From Saprospiraceae bacterium (lineage in GTDB: Bacteria > Bacteroidota > Bacteroidia > Chitinophagales > Saprospiraceae): a stretch of DNA of 42,927 nucleotides. The first letter of the stretch is position 1, and every line of letters begins with the position of its first letter. Shown in pieces: positions 26,920 through 35,741 of the stretch. Location: NCBI GenBank assembly GCA_020630435.1, contig JAHDBJ010000041.1, positions 1 to 42,927 on the forward strand, written 5' to 3'. Under the pieces are notes generated by a model. That model was not told the DNA's origin and did not search any database. It was given only the letters and a program-made list of their open reading frames with translations. The position numbers were made by a program, and so were the translations under genes.

Positions 26920-28083
26920 CTATGAGCGTATTAATTGACTTAACTGATCAACAAATTTTTTCCATTGATAGTTTTCATGAACAAAGGTAAGGGCATTTTT
27001 TGATAGTTCTTTTCTATAAGATGAATCATTTAAAAGAAAAATGATTCTAGCTGCGAATTCTTCGGCGGTGTTGGCTAGGCAAATACTTTTATCCTGTTCC
27101 GCATTAATAGCTTGATTGACTAAAGGAGTTGTAATACAGGGGATACCCATTGCCATAGCTTCTAGGATTTTATTTTGTAAGCCACTTCCTGTAAATAAAG
27201 GCGCAACAAATATTTTGCCACTTGAATAGGCTGTTCTTATATCTTTAACCCATCCTTGAATACTTACATTATTGGATGCTAATTGGTTTATTTCAGGAGT
27301 AGGTCTTGCTCCAGCAATTAGTATTTTTATTTGTAATCCTTTTTGTATTAAAATAGGAAGAATTTTATTGACAATATATTTGGCTGCGATGATATTAGGA
27401 GGGTAACCCAAATTGCCTATAAAGACTAGATCGAATTGTTTTTTGTCGGATGGCTGGGATTTAAAATAATCAATATCTACACCATTTGGAATAACAGCAA
27501 TGTTATGTTTTAGACGAACAGGCAATTGTTGTTTATCTTGGATTGATATAATACAATGTTTGTCAAAATGATTAAAAATATTTTTTTCATATTGGTGTAT
27601 TCTTTTCGTTTCTATTTTTAATAAAAGCCGTTTGAAAAAAGAAGAATGTTCAATGCGTCTTTGATATCCTTTCGAAAAAGCATCCATATAATCTATGGTT
27701 TTTGGTATAGAACTATCTTTTAAGTACTCGGCACAACGAATCAGTTGGCAAAATAGATGATCAGGGTGTTCATCTTGGATGATTTGAATGATTTGTTTTT
27801 TAATATTTTTATCAAAAAAATAGGCAACTTGAAAAGGGAGAGATGAGAAAATAGCTAATACTAAATTCTTTAAGATCTGGATTTTTTTTAATCGAATAAT
27901 ATAAAGATTTGAAACATATCCTCTTAAAATATTCTGGTGTTCAGTAGAAACTTCTTCTTCATTTAAGGCACAAAGCACTACTTCGTGTTGTTGTGCTAAA
28001 AATCGTATCTGATGAAAGATGCGGAGTTTATCTCCTTTCTCTAAGGGGTATGGAAAACGAGAAGTAAGTATAAAAATCTTCAA
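26920..28083 (-). CDS. Glycosyltransferase family 4 (GT-B fold)
   Basis: A 387-residue GT-B glycosyltransferase. The N-terminus MKIFILTSRFPYPLEKGDKL is highly typical of sugar transferases of this type and supports the TTG start codon (28083-28081). The C-domain has VFIGNLGYPPNI (donor-side strand), the GWVKDIRTAYSSGKIFVAPLF turn and GSGLQNKILEAMAMGIPCIT, which contains the E-x7-E-like nucleotide-sugar motif. The acceptor is likely an envelope glycan, given the neighbouring O-antigen ligase and MsbA-type exporter. It lies 6 bp after the RluA-type gene. Exact sugar specificity unknown. Confidence 0.88.
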   Translation of the reverse strand: MKIFILTSRFPYPLEKGDKLRIFHQIRFLAQQHEVVLCALNEEEVSTEHQNILRGYVSNLYIIRLKKIQILKNLVLAIFSSLPFQVAYFFDKNIKKQIIQIIQDEHPDHLFCQLIRCAEYLKDSSIPKTIDYMDAFSKGYQRRIEHSSFFKRLLLKIETKRIHQYEKNIFNHFDKHCIISIQDKQQLPVRLKHNIAVIPNGVDIDYFKSQPSDKKQFDLVFIGNLGYPPNIIAAKYIVNKILPILIQKGLQIKILIAGARPTPEINQLASNNVSIQGWVKDIRTAYSSGKIFVAPLFTGSGLQNKILEAMAMGIPCITTPLVNQAINAEQDKSICLANTAEEFAARIIFLLNDSSYRKELSKNALTFVHENYQWKKFVDQLSQLIRS

Positions 28084-28089
28084 GGCTTA

Positions 28090-28773
28090 TTAAGGATTTA
28101 AGGATTGAAAAGGAGTATTAAAATAAGCCCATATTTTGTCAATAGGAGTAGGAGCATTTACAGTTATTTCTAAGCCTGAGGTAGGATGCTTAAATCGTAG
28201 TTGGGCTGCGTGTAGTTGTATAGAGCGGTCTTTATTTCCACGTTTATAACCATATTTTACATCACCTTTTATAGGGCATTCAATGGCAGATAATTGACAA
28301 CGAATTTGATGAAAGCGTCCTGTAGTTGGTTGAATTTCTAGAAGATAATAAGAATCACTTTGTCCTATAACCTTATAGTTTAATTCGGCCTTTTTGCCTT
28401 TTGTGTGTTCTTTAGCTACGATACGAGCTTTATGATTACGACCGTCTCTATAAATCCAATGTGTAAGTGTAGTTTCTTTCTCTTCTGGTTTATTTTTAAC
28501 AATAGCTAAATATTTTTTGTTGATGGCTTGCTGTTGTAGGGCTTTATTAAAATAGGCTAGTGCTTTTTTATTTTTAGCAAACAAGACTAAACCACTTGTT
28601 GGACGATCTAAACGGTGTACCAATTGTACGGGATGTTTACAATAGCTAGAAGCAATTTCTTCTAGACATTTATCATTTGTTTTATCTTTTTGTACAGGAA
28701 TTCCGCAGGGTTTATTAAAAACTATAATTTGATTGTCTTTATAAACAATAAGGTCGCTAATGCTTGAACTCAT
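28090..28773 (-). CDS. RluA-family pseudouridine synthase
   Basis: A 227-residue rRNA/tRNA pseudouridine synthase. The catalytic motif HRLDRPTSGLVLF carries D56, and NKPCGIPVQ is at about 20-28. KAELNYKVIG, TTGRFHQIRCQL and GDVKYGYKRG are the other RluA family blocks. No S4 domain is present. It overlaps the O-antigen ligase gene by 17 bp and is followed 6 bp later by the glycosyltransferase gene, so it is co-transcribed with envelope genes without an obvious functional reason. Substrate RNA cannot be assigned. Confidence 0.93.
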   Translation of the reverse strand: MSSSISDLIVYKDNQIIVFNKPCGIPVQKDKTNDKCLEEIASSYCKHPVQLVHRLDRPTSGLVLFAKNKKALAYFNKALQQQAINKKYLAIVKNKPEEKETTLTHWIYRDGRNHKARIVAKEHTKGKKAELNYKVIGQSDSYYLLEIQPTTGRFHQIRCQLSAIECPIKGDVKYGYKRGNKDRSIQLHAAQLRFKHPTSGLEITVNAPTPIDKIWAYFNTPFQSLNP

Positions 28774-30049
28774 TTTGAAGTTGATATTTATTGGTAGTAT
28801 TTGCTTTTAAGCATAATAATGTGATTAATAGATAGATACTTATCCCTAGTGCATTTTCAATAGTATTTTCTACTAAGAAAGACAGGAATATAAGGATATA
28901 GAAAGACAGGAAAAAGATATTTTGATAATTTTTATTATAAATAATAGGTGTAAAAAAAGCAATAATGCCCAAAAGAAGACCTATGATACCAGTTCCTGCA
29001 AAAAATGTTAAAAATTGATTATGTGGCATGATAATATTGATTTCTTGGAAATCAGGATGTTTTTCTTTGTAGTATTGTATCACTTGATATTTTAAGTCAC
29101 CTGCTCCTACGCCTATAATAGGATGATCTTTGGCAATTTTTAGTCCTGTTGCAATGGAATATAAACGTTGGGAGTCATTATAGTTTTTGCCTGTATTTTC
29201 TTGATACATCCTAAGATCATAAACAGTATAAAGTATTTTGTTTTTAAAACTAGGCACTATAAAATAGGTAGTGACAGGAATAATACCTAATAGACAAATA
29301 ATAAACAGCCCCTTTAAAAAAGCTTTGCTTTGATAAATATAAAGGCAGGTGAGGATGAATATTCCAATATACATAAAGAATAAACCGCTTCTAACAGCTA
29401 GGATGTGTATAAAAGCAAATAACCAAAGGGTAACGATTCCAATTCCATAATGTTCATTTGTATTACTTAATTTATCCTTTCGAAAAAGTATTAGGATACC
29501 AACCAATATGGCGTAGGCAATAATTAGACTAAAACGGATATGATTACAAGGAGTTGGTAAATGTTTTCCCATACCTATATTATGGGTAATATTTTCATAA
29601 TCTAATCCATAATAAACCATTGTATAGATACTAGCTAAGAAAATAAAAAAAATCAGAACATAGTGAAAACCAATAAAATCTTTATAACTGATTTTAGGCA
29701 AACTAATAAATGCAAGAGGTAAGCCTAAAAAAGGAAGTTTTAAGGTAAATCGTTCCAGTAAGTATTCAGGATGTTGTGTGGAATAAGGAGCAGATAATAC
29801 AATGAGGAAAAAAAATATCGTTAATGCTAGAAAATCTTTTCTATCTCGTAAAATCTTAAGATTGTTTACGAGTGTTTTTCTAATTGTAATACGGAATATT
29901 GGCGTAAAATGCACTTGAAATAAAGCCAATACAATCAATGCAATCATAGATATAGACAATAAAGCTCTTTCCTTAAATAGCATTGCAAATATCCAGATAC
30001 AGATAAATAAGATAGCTTGTAGTTTATATGATTTTAGCAATCGTAGCAA
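28757..30049 (-). CDS. O-antigen ligase / Wzy family membrane protein
   Basis: A 430-residue polytopic protein with 11-12 hydrophobic helices. The Wzy_C/WaaL-type periplasmic loop is recognisable near residues 295-340: SQRLYSIATGLKIAKDHPIIGVGAGDL, then MPHNQFLTFFAGTGIIGLLLG, with the conserved His and Gly. The family joins glycans to lipid A-core or polymerises repeat units. The frame begins with TTG at 30049; no in-frame ATG lies between the upstream stop and this codon, and the next Met (residue 23) would cut into the first helix. It is 18 bp after the ABC exporter gene and 17 bp into the RluA-type gene. Confidence 0.88.
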   Translation of the reverse strand: MLRLLKSYKLQAILFICIWIFAMLFKERALLSISMIALIVLALFQVHFTPIFRITIRKTLVNNLKILRDRKDFLALTIFFFLIVLSAPYSTQHPEYLLERFTLKLPFLGLPLAFISLPKISYKDFIGFHYVLIFFIFLASIYTMVYYGLDYENITHNIGMGKHLPTPCNHIRFSLIIAYAILVGILILFRKDKLSNTNEHYGIGIVTLWLFAFIHILAVRSGLFFMYIGIFILTCLYIYQSKAFLKGLFIICLLGIIPVTTYFIVPSFKNKILYTVYDLRMYQENTGKNYNDSQRLYSIATGLKIAKDHPIIGVGAGDLKYQVIQYYKEKHPDFQEINIIMPHNQFLTFFAGTGIIGLLLGIIAFFTPIIYNKNYQNIFFLSFYILIFLSFLVENTIENALGISIYLLITLLCLKANTTNKYQLQNEFKH

Positions 30050-30067
30050 ATTGAAATATTGAGGCGA

Positions 30068-31882
30068 CTAAAATGTTTGAAACTCTACTAATTTATGATA
30101 AGCACCATTCACATCTAGTAATTTTTGATGAGATCCTCTTTCAATAATTTTACCTTCCCTCATTACTATAATTTCGTCAGCATCTTGAATGGTGGACAAT
30201 CGGTGTGCTATGACAATTGCTGTTCTATTTTGCATTACTTTTTGTAAGGCATCTTGTACAAGTTTTTCTGATTCGGAGTCGAGAGCAGAGGTTGCTTCAT
30301 CAAGAATTAAAATTGGTGGATTTCTAAGTACAGCCCTAGCAATTGTAAGTCTTTGACGTTGTCCACCACTTAATTTACCTCCGCCATCGCCAATTATGGT
30401 TTCATAGCCCTTTTCAGCATCCATAATAAATTCATGTGCGTTTGCAATTTTAGCGGCTTCTATGACGCTTTCTTTCGGGATATCTTGCAGACCGAAGGTA
30501 ATATTATTAAAAATGGTATCATTAAAGAGAATAGACTGCTGTGTAACGATTCCCATCATGGAGCGCAAGGCTTCAAGGCTAAAATTTTTAATATTAATAC
30601 CATCAATAAAAATACTACCTTCATTAATATCATAAAAACGAGGAAGAAGGTCAACCAAGGTCGATTTTCCAGCACCAGAGCCACCTACCAAAGCTATGGT
30701 TTTACCTTTTTGTATTTCAATATTAATGTTTGTGAGAACAGGCTTATTTTTTATATAGGAAAAATGAACATCTTGATATAAGATAGAATTACTAAAAGTA
30801 TGTTGCTTGATAGCATTCTTTTTTTCTCGGATATTATTAGGGGTATTAAGAATTTTTTCTACTCTATCTACGGATGCCATTCCTTTTTGAATTGTTGCAA
30901 AGGCTTTAGAAAAAGACTTAGCGGGGCTTTGAGCGTAAAAGAATGCCAGTAGAAAGGCAAAGAGTCCTTCAGCACTCATTTGATTATTAAAAATAAGTCC
31001 TGAAGCATACCACAATAATATAGAGACAACGACGATGCCTAAAAATTCTGAAAGAGGAGATGCTAAGTCTTTCTTCCACATAATTTTTATAAAGGTATCA
31101 CGATAACTGTTATTTTCTTTTTCAAAACGTTGAGCTTGGTATTTATCGGCATTAAATCCCTTTATTATCCGCAAGCCCGATAGCGATTCTTCAAGCATTG
31201 CGATGAGATTTCCTAAGTGCCCTTGTGCTTTTCCAGAAGATTGACGGAGTGACTTACCAATTCGTCCAATAAATAGCCCTGTAACTAATAGTAGACCGAT
31301 GACAAATAAGGTTAAATGTGGATTTATTACGACCATTAGGCATAGGCAACCAATAATCATTAAGGGTTCTCTTACCATAACTTCTAAGAAGTTGAGTATA
31401 CTAGACTCAATCTCTTGAACATCGGAGGACATTCGAGCCATTAGATCCCCTTTTTTTTCTTCCGAAAAATAAGAAAGTGGAAGGTATATCATCTTGTTAA
31501 ACAACTTCATTCTAATATCTCGGACAATCCCTGTTCTGACGGGTGCCATAAAGAATAAAGAGAGGTAGCTAAATAAGTTTTTTAAAAAGAATAATAAAAT
31601 AAAGCCTATACAAATATATGCTAGTGCTGTTTTCTGGCCATTTTGTTCTATTGTTTGACTGATATAGTAGTATCCTGTTTGAACCATACTATCTACATCA
31701 TAAGAAAACTGGGGTTTTGTAAGCACTTTAGGATGAGAACCAAAGAGGATTTGTAAAAAAGGAATTAATAAAGGTACTGTAACGATATTAAATATCGTCA
31801 TTAAAATGTTACAAATTACATTTAAAATTACATTTCTTTTATAAGAGGCGATGTATTTGAGCAGTCTCCCAAATTTCTTCAT
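30068..31882 (-). CDS. MsbA-like ABC exporter (fused permease and ATPase)
   Basis: A 604-residue half-transporter. The N-terminal type IV exporter membrane domain (about 1-330) has six helices and the coupling-helix region VRDIRMKLFNKMIYLPLSYFS. The C-terminal nucleotide-binding domain has Walker A GGSGAGKST (about 399-407), the Q-loop TQQSILFND, the signature LSGGQRQR (about 503-510), Walker B ILILDEATSALD and the H-loop IAHRLSTI. The family flips lipid A-core or other lipid-linked glycans, which fits the downstream O-antigen ligase and glycosyltransferase. It is the first gene of the cluster. A minus-strand TAATTTTG (31894-31887) lies only 5 bp before the ATG and would give an almost leaderless message. 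Confidence 0.93.
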   Translation of the reverse strand: MKKFGRLLKYIASYKRNVILNVICNILMTIFNIVTVPLLIPFLQILFGSHPKVLTKPQFSYDVDSMVQTGYYYISQTIEQNGQKTALAYICIGFILLFFLKNLFSYLSLFFMAPVRTGIVRDIRMKLFNKMIYLPLSYFSEEKKGDLMARMSSDVQEIESSILNFLEVMVREPLMIIGCLCLMVVINPHLTLFVIGLLLVTGLFIGRIGKSLRQSSGKAQGHLGNLIAMLEESLSGLRIIKGFNADKYQAQRFEKENNSYRDTFIKIMWKKDLASPLSEFLGIVVVSILLWYASGLIFNNQMSAEGLFAFLLAFFYAQSPAKSFSKAFATIQKGMASVDRVEKILNTPNNIREKKNAIKQHTFSNSILYQDVHFSYIKNKPVLTNINIEIQKGKTIALVGGSGAGKSTLVDLLPRFYDINEGSIFIDGINIKNFSLEALRSMMGIVTQQSILFNDTIFNNITFGLQDIPKESVIEAAKIANAHEFIMDAEKGYETIIGDGGGKLSGGQRQRLTIARAVLRNPPILILDEATSALDSESEKLVQDALQKVMQNRTAIVIAHRLSTIQDADEIIVMREGKIIERGSHQKLLDVNGAYHKLVEFQTF

Positions 31883-32032
31883 ATTGCAAAATTAGTAAAT
31901 TCTCGATTAAAACTTACGCTTTCAGGATAACTCAATTTTAGAGTAGATAGTTTAGAATTCTTGAAGGTGATTTTTGGAGGAGACAAATATATTATAGATT
32001 TTTTATAGATAATTACTAAAAAATTAATAGAC

Positions 32033-32078
32033 TAAGCTAATAATTTTATTATTTTTGCTTGGCTTAATTATTAGCTTA
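32033..32078. promoter_or_regulatory. 13-bp inverted repeat enclosing a -7 box before the T9SS copper protein gene
   Basis: TAAGCTAATAATT (32033-32045) and AATTATTAGCTTA (32066-32078) are exact reverse complements separated by 20 bp. The gap holds TATTTTTG (32050-32057), which fits TAnnTTTG. GCTTAATT is also repeated directly at 32062 and 32074. The ATG is 25 bp further on. It may be an operator flanking the promoter, or a hairpin in the 5' leader. Confidence 0.5.
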
Positions 32079-32103
32079 ATTTGAATTATTAAAAAACAAT
32101 TCT

Positions 32104-34827
32104 ATGCAAAAGATACTCTCTACATTTTTGGCAGTTTTTTTTACTGTTTTAGCAATTGGACAAGTAAAACATGATGTTTCAGTAACAAGTAATGTTTTTA
32201 CTCCTAACAATTTAACAATTAATGCTGGTGACACAGTGGTATGGACAAATATGGGTGGTACTCATAACGTTAATGGTACCCAAGGAACCTACCCTTCTAA
32301 TCCAGAAGATTTTGGTAGTGGAGCAGCTTCGTCTTCAGCTTGGACATATAGTCATGTATTTAATACAGCAGGTAATTATGAATACCGATGTGATCCCCAT
32401 TTCTCTTTGGGAATGGAAGGGACGGTTACCGTCAATGATAATGCACTATTATTAACAGCTGTGTATGATGGACCTTTGCCAGGAGGAGCTCCTAAGGGGG
32501 TAGAGGTATTTGTAATGAGTGATATTGATGATTTGAGTGCTTATGGTTTAGGTTCTGCTAATAATGGAGGTGGGACTGATGGACAAGAATTTACTTTTCC
32601 TGCGGTTTCTGTTACTGCGGGGCAGTTTTTACATATTACTCCTGACTCTATGGAGTTTTTTAATTTTTTTGGCTCTTATCCTTTCGCCTTATCAGGATCA
32701 ATGGGTGTAAATGGTGATGACGCTATAGAACTATTTTTTAATGGGGAGGTAGTGGATATATTTGGAGATATAAATGTAGATGGTTCGGGTACATCTTGGG
32801 AGTACCTTGATGGTTGGGCTTATCGTATTGCAGGTACTGGTCCAGATGGGAGTTCTTTCAACTCTAATAACTGGTCATATAGTGGTGCAAATGCTTTGGA
32901 TGGTGAGTCGTCTAATAGTACTGCTGCTAACCCTGTACCGTTAAGCACTTATTCTACTATGCCCCCTAGTAGCCCTACTGTTTCTTTTGCCTCTGCATCA
33001 TTGAATTTCAGTGAAGAAGAAGGAACTATAATGGTTGGAGTTAATATAGCTAGTCCTGATGGCAACCCTACTTCAGTTGATGTTGCATTAGATGGTTCGA
33101 CATCAACAGCGATCAATAGTGCGGACTTTACTTTTGTTAGTCCTACAACTCTGACTTTCCCTGCGGGTAGTTCTGATCCTCAAATGTTTTCCATTAATAT
33201 ATTAGATGATGGAGATACAGAGTCTGATGAAGATATTGTCTTAATGTTAAATAACCCAACAAATAATGCTCAGTTAGGAACATCTATGTTAATCATTACG
33301 ATTAGAGATAATGATATTGTATATACAGTAGAAACTATTGATAATGTAGATGACGTTGATTCTAATGGTTTACCTGTTTCTGATGGGTCTACTGTTGAAC
33401 TTGAAGGGATTGTATATGGAGATAATTTTAGAAGTAGTGGTTTACAATTTGTAATAATAGATGAAGCGGATAAAAATGCAGGGATAAATATATTTAATAG
33501 TAGTGGGAATTATGGTTATACTGTTAAAGAAGGAGATAAGATTAAAGTTCAAGGTACAGTAGGACATTTTAGAGGCTTACTTCAAGTCTCTGCAGATAGT
33601 GTGTGGTTAGTATCTGGTGATAATGCATTGCATGATGCTGAGGTCGTAACAGCTTTGGATGAATCAACAGAATCAAAATTAGTGAAATTAGAAAATGTAA
33701 CTTTAGTAAATCCTAGTCAATGGGGGAATGCCAATAGCAGTTTTACTGTGGATGTTACTGATGGAACGAATACTTACGAAGTACGTATCGATTCAGATAC
33801 CGATATTGATGGTACACCAATGCCTACTAGTTCGTTCAATGTAACTGGTTTAGGATGGCAAAGTGATGGTTCTTCTCCTCATGATTCAGACTATTCTTTA
33901 TATCCTAGGAGGCTTTCAGATTTTGAGTTTTCTACGCCTCCAGCGGGGCCTTCATATCCAAGTTATAGTATTTCCGATATTGATGGTACTGATACGAATG
34001 GATTACCAGATTCATTAGATGTATTGTGTCAATTAGAAGGGATTGTATATGGGGTGAATTTACGTCCTTCGGGTTTACAATTTACCTTGATAGATGAAAA
34101 TGATAGTGATGCTGGTTTGGGGGTTTTCTTTAGTTCTGGAGATTTGGGTTATACTGTAGCGGAAGGAGATAAAGTAAGTGTGAAAGGGGAGATAGGTCAT
34201 TTTAATGGGTTTTTACAACTTGAGCTGGATTCTATAGATTTTATTTCTAGTGGAAATACTTTGCATGAACCCGAAGTTGTAACGACTTTAGATGAGGTTT
34301 CAGAATCTAAGTTAGTAAGATTAATTGGAGTTACTTTTGTTGATCCTAGTCAATGGACGGGTTCTGGAAGTGGATTTAATGTTGAAGTTACAGATGGCAC
34401 AAATACTTTTGACATTAGAATTGATGCGGATACAGACTTGTATTCAATGGCTGCTCCAAGTGGCTCGGATGTATACACTATCACAGGTTTAGGCGGACAG
34501 TTTGATAATTCTGATCCTCGTGATGAAGGCTATCAACTATTACCTCGGTCTAGTGCAGATATTTGGAATACTACGAGTACTTTTGAACCTAGACTTAGTG
34601 AGGATATTGAATTTTATCCTAATCCAGTTTCTAAGATACTTTATGTAGAATCTAGTGTTTTAGTAGATAGAATTGAAGTAATTAATCTTATAGGTCAAGT
34701 TGTACAAGACTTCTCTGTAAATGCTCGGTATAAAGAATTAAATGTTTCTAAGCTTAGACAAGGAACTTATATTGTACGTTTTTACAGTGAAGATGCCTTT
34801 TGGACTAGTAAGTTTATTAAAAAATAG
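32104..34827 (+). CDS. Secreted multidomain protein: plastocyanin-like, Calx-beta, duplicated OB-like modules, T9SS sorting domain
   Basis: 907 residues. A signal peptide (1-19) is followed by a plastocyanin/azurin-like domain (about 20-112) with a complete type 1 copper set: H54, C96, H99 and M104 in the C-x2-H-x4-M arrangement. Next come a lamin-tail-like domain (about 115-285, GVEVFVMSDIDDLSAYGLGS) and a Calx-beta domain (about 290-403, ending IRDND). Two homologous modules of about 200 residues follow (about 408-610 and 619-822), each with LEGIVYG, a GLQF strand, LGYTV/YGYTV-EGDK, GHF-G-LQ and a P-R end. The C-terminus (about 837-907, FYPNPVSKILYVES to KFIKK) is a type A type IX sorting domain. 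It is therefore exported and attached to, or released from, the cell surface. It may bind copper or transfer electrons; the rest looks adhesive. It stands alone, ended by a strong terminator. Confidence 0.9.
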   Translation: MQKILSTFLAVFFTVLAIGQVKHDVSVTSNVFTPNNLTINAGDTVVWTNMGGTHNVNGTQGTYPSNPEDFGSGAASSSAWTYSHVFNTAGNYEYRCDPHFSLGMEGTVTVNDNALLLTAVYDGPLPGGAPKGVEVFVMSDIDDLSAYGLGSANNGGGTDGQEFTFPAVSVTAGQFLHITPDSMEFFNFFGSYPFALSGSMGVNGDDAIELFFNGEVVDIFGDINVDGSGTSWEYLDGWAYRIAGTGPDGSSFNSNNWSYSGANALDGESSNSTAANPVPLSTYSTMPPSSPTVSFASASLNFSEEEGTIMVGVNIASPDGNPTSVDVALDGSTSTAINSADFTFVSPTTLTFPAGSSDPQMFSINILDDGDTESDEDIVLMLNNPTNNAQLGTSMLIITIRDNDIVYTVETIDNVDDVDSNGLPVSDGSTVELEGIVYGDNFRSSGLQFVIIDEADKNAGINIFNSSGNYGYTVKEGDKIKVQGTVGHFRGLLQVSADSVWLVSGDNALHDAEVVTALDESTESKLVKLENVTLVNPSQWGNANSSFTVDVTDGTNTYEVRIDSDTDIDGTPMPTSSFNVTGLGWQSDGSSPHDSDYSLYPRRLSDFEFSTPPAGPSYPSYSISDIDGTDTNGLPDSLDVLCQLEGIVYGVNLRPSGLQFTLIDENDSDAGLGVFFSSGDLGYTVAEGDKVSVKGEIGHFNGFLQLELDSIDFISSGNTLHEPEVVTTLDEVSESKLVRLIGVTFVDPSQWTGSGSGFNVEVTDGTNTFDIRIDADTDLYSMAAPSGSDVYTITGLGGQFDNSDPRDEGYQLLPRSSADIWNTTSTFEPRLSEDIEFYPNPVSKILYVESSVLVDRIEVINLIGQVVQDFSVNARYKELNVSKLRQGTYIVRFYSEDAFWTSKFIKK

Positions 34828-34850
34828 TTCTTGATGTTATTTCTAACATT

Positions 34851-34885
34851 AAAAAAGGATTGGCAAACTTTGCCAATCCTTTTTT
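34851..34885. terminator. Strong bidirectional terminator
   Basis: AAAAAAGGATTGGCAAA (34851-34867) is followed by C and by its exact reverse complement (34869-34885). The core stem is GGATTGGC / GCCAATCC with flanking A and T tracts. It lies 24 bp after the copper-protein stop and 79 bp beyond the end of the convergent proB gene. Confidence 0.85.
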
Positions 34886-34964
34886 AATATGGGAAACTAT
34901 ATTGAAGGATAATCTCTTAAACTTAAGTAAAATTGTTTACTTAACTAGAGGATAGCTATGATAT

Positions 34965-35723
34965 TTAAATTCTAAATTTAGTAAAAGGGATAGCGCCATT
35001 AATTGCTTTAATTAGAAAGTTATCTTTAAAACCATTGACTATCCACATTTCTATATTATGTTTTTCACAAATTTCCGCAGCAATAAGTTTAGATTGCATA
35101 CCTCCAGAACCATGTTTTGATTTAGTCGAAGCAGCAAGGTGTTGAACAGTTTTGACACTTGATACTTGTTCTAAAATTTGAGCAGTAGTATCTACTTTTG
35201 GATCTTTATCATAGAGACCATTAATATCAGAAGCTAAGACCAATAGGTCTACCCCTAACAATGCAGCAACTAGAGCAGAAAGTTTATCATTGTCTCCAAA
35301 TTTTATCTCCTCTGTAGCAGTGGTATCATTTTCATTAATGATTGGGATATAATCATTGTCTAGTAGGATATTGATGGTGTTAATAATATTTTCTCTAGAG
35401 AGTTTATTATTAACATCATTATTATTGATGAGGCATTGAGCTGTTTTTAAGCCAAAGTCATTAAATACTTCTTGGTAAGCTTTTATTAAAGCGGGTTGAC
35501 CAATGGCTGCTAGAGCTTGCTTTACTGCGATTTGATTTCCATGATGAAGATTAATGAATTGTTTAGCTACAGCGATAGCACCAGAAGTAACGATAATAAA
35601 TTGATATTCTTTTTTTAAGAATAGAATTTGACGAGCGACATCTTCAATTTTACCTCTGGATAAATGATCTGTACCTCTAGTTAGTGTGGAACTACCAAGT
35701 TTTAAAATTATTCTTTTTCTCAT
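34965..35723 (-). CDS. proB: Glutamate 5-kinase (short form without PUA domain)
   Basis: A 252-residue amino-acid kinase that phosphorylates L-glutamate as the first step of proline synthesis. RIILKLGSSTLTRG (3-16) is the ATP/substrate loop, IIVTSGAIAVAK is at about 43-54, and INENDTTATEEIKFGDNDKLSALVAALL holds the glutamate and metal site. GSGGMQSKLIAAEI is the C-terminal nucleotide region. The RNA-binding PUA domain of E. coli ProB is absent, as in many Bacteroidota. ProA is not next to it. It lies 18 bp after the PASTA gene and is probably the last gene of the ddl-PASTA-proB run. Confidence 0.92.
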   Translation of the reverse strand: MRKRIILKLGSSTLTRGTDHLSRGKIEDVARQILFLKKEYQFIIVTSGAIAVAKQFINLHHGNQIAVKQALAAIGQPALIKAYQEVFNDFGLKTAQCLINNNDVNNKLSRENIINTINILLDNDYIPIINENDTTATEEIKFGDNDKLSALVAALLGVDLLVLASDINGLYDKDPKVDTTAQILEQVSSVKTVQHLAASTKSKHGSGGMQSKLIAAEICEKHNIEMWIVNGFKDNFLIKAINGAIPFTKFRI

Positions 35724-35741
35724 GCCTAAAAGTTGGTCATA

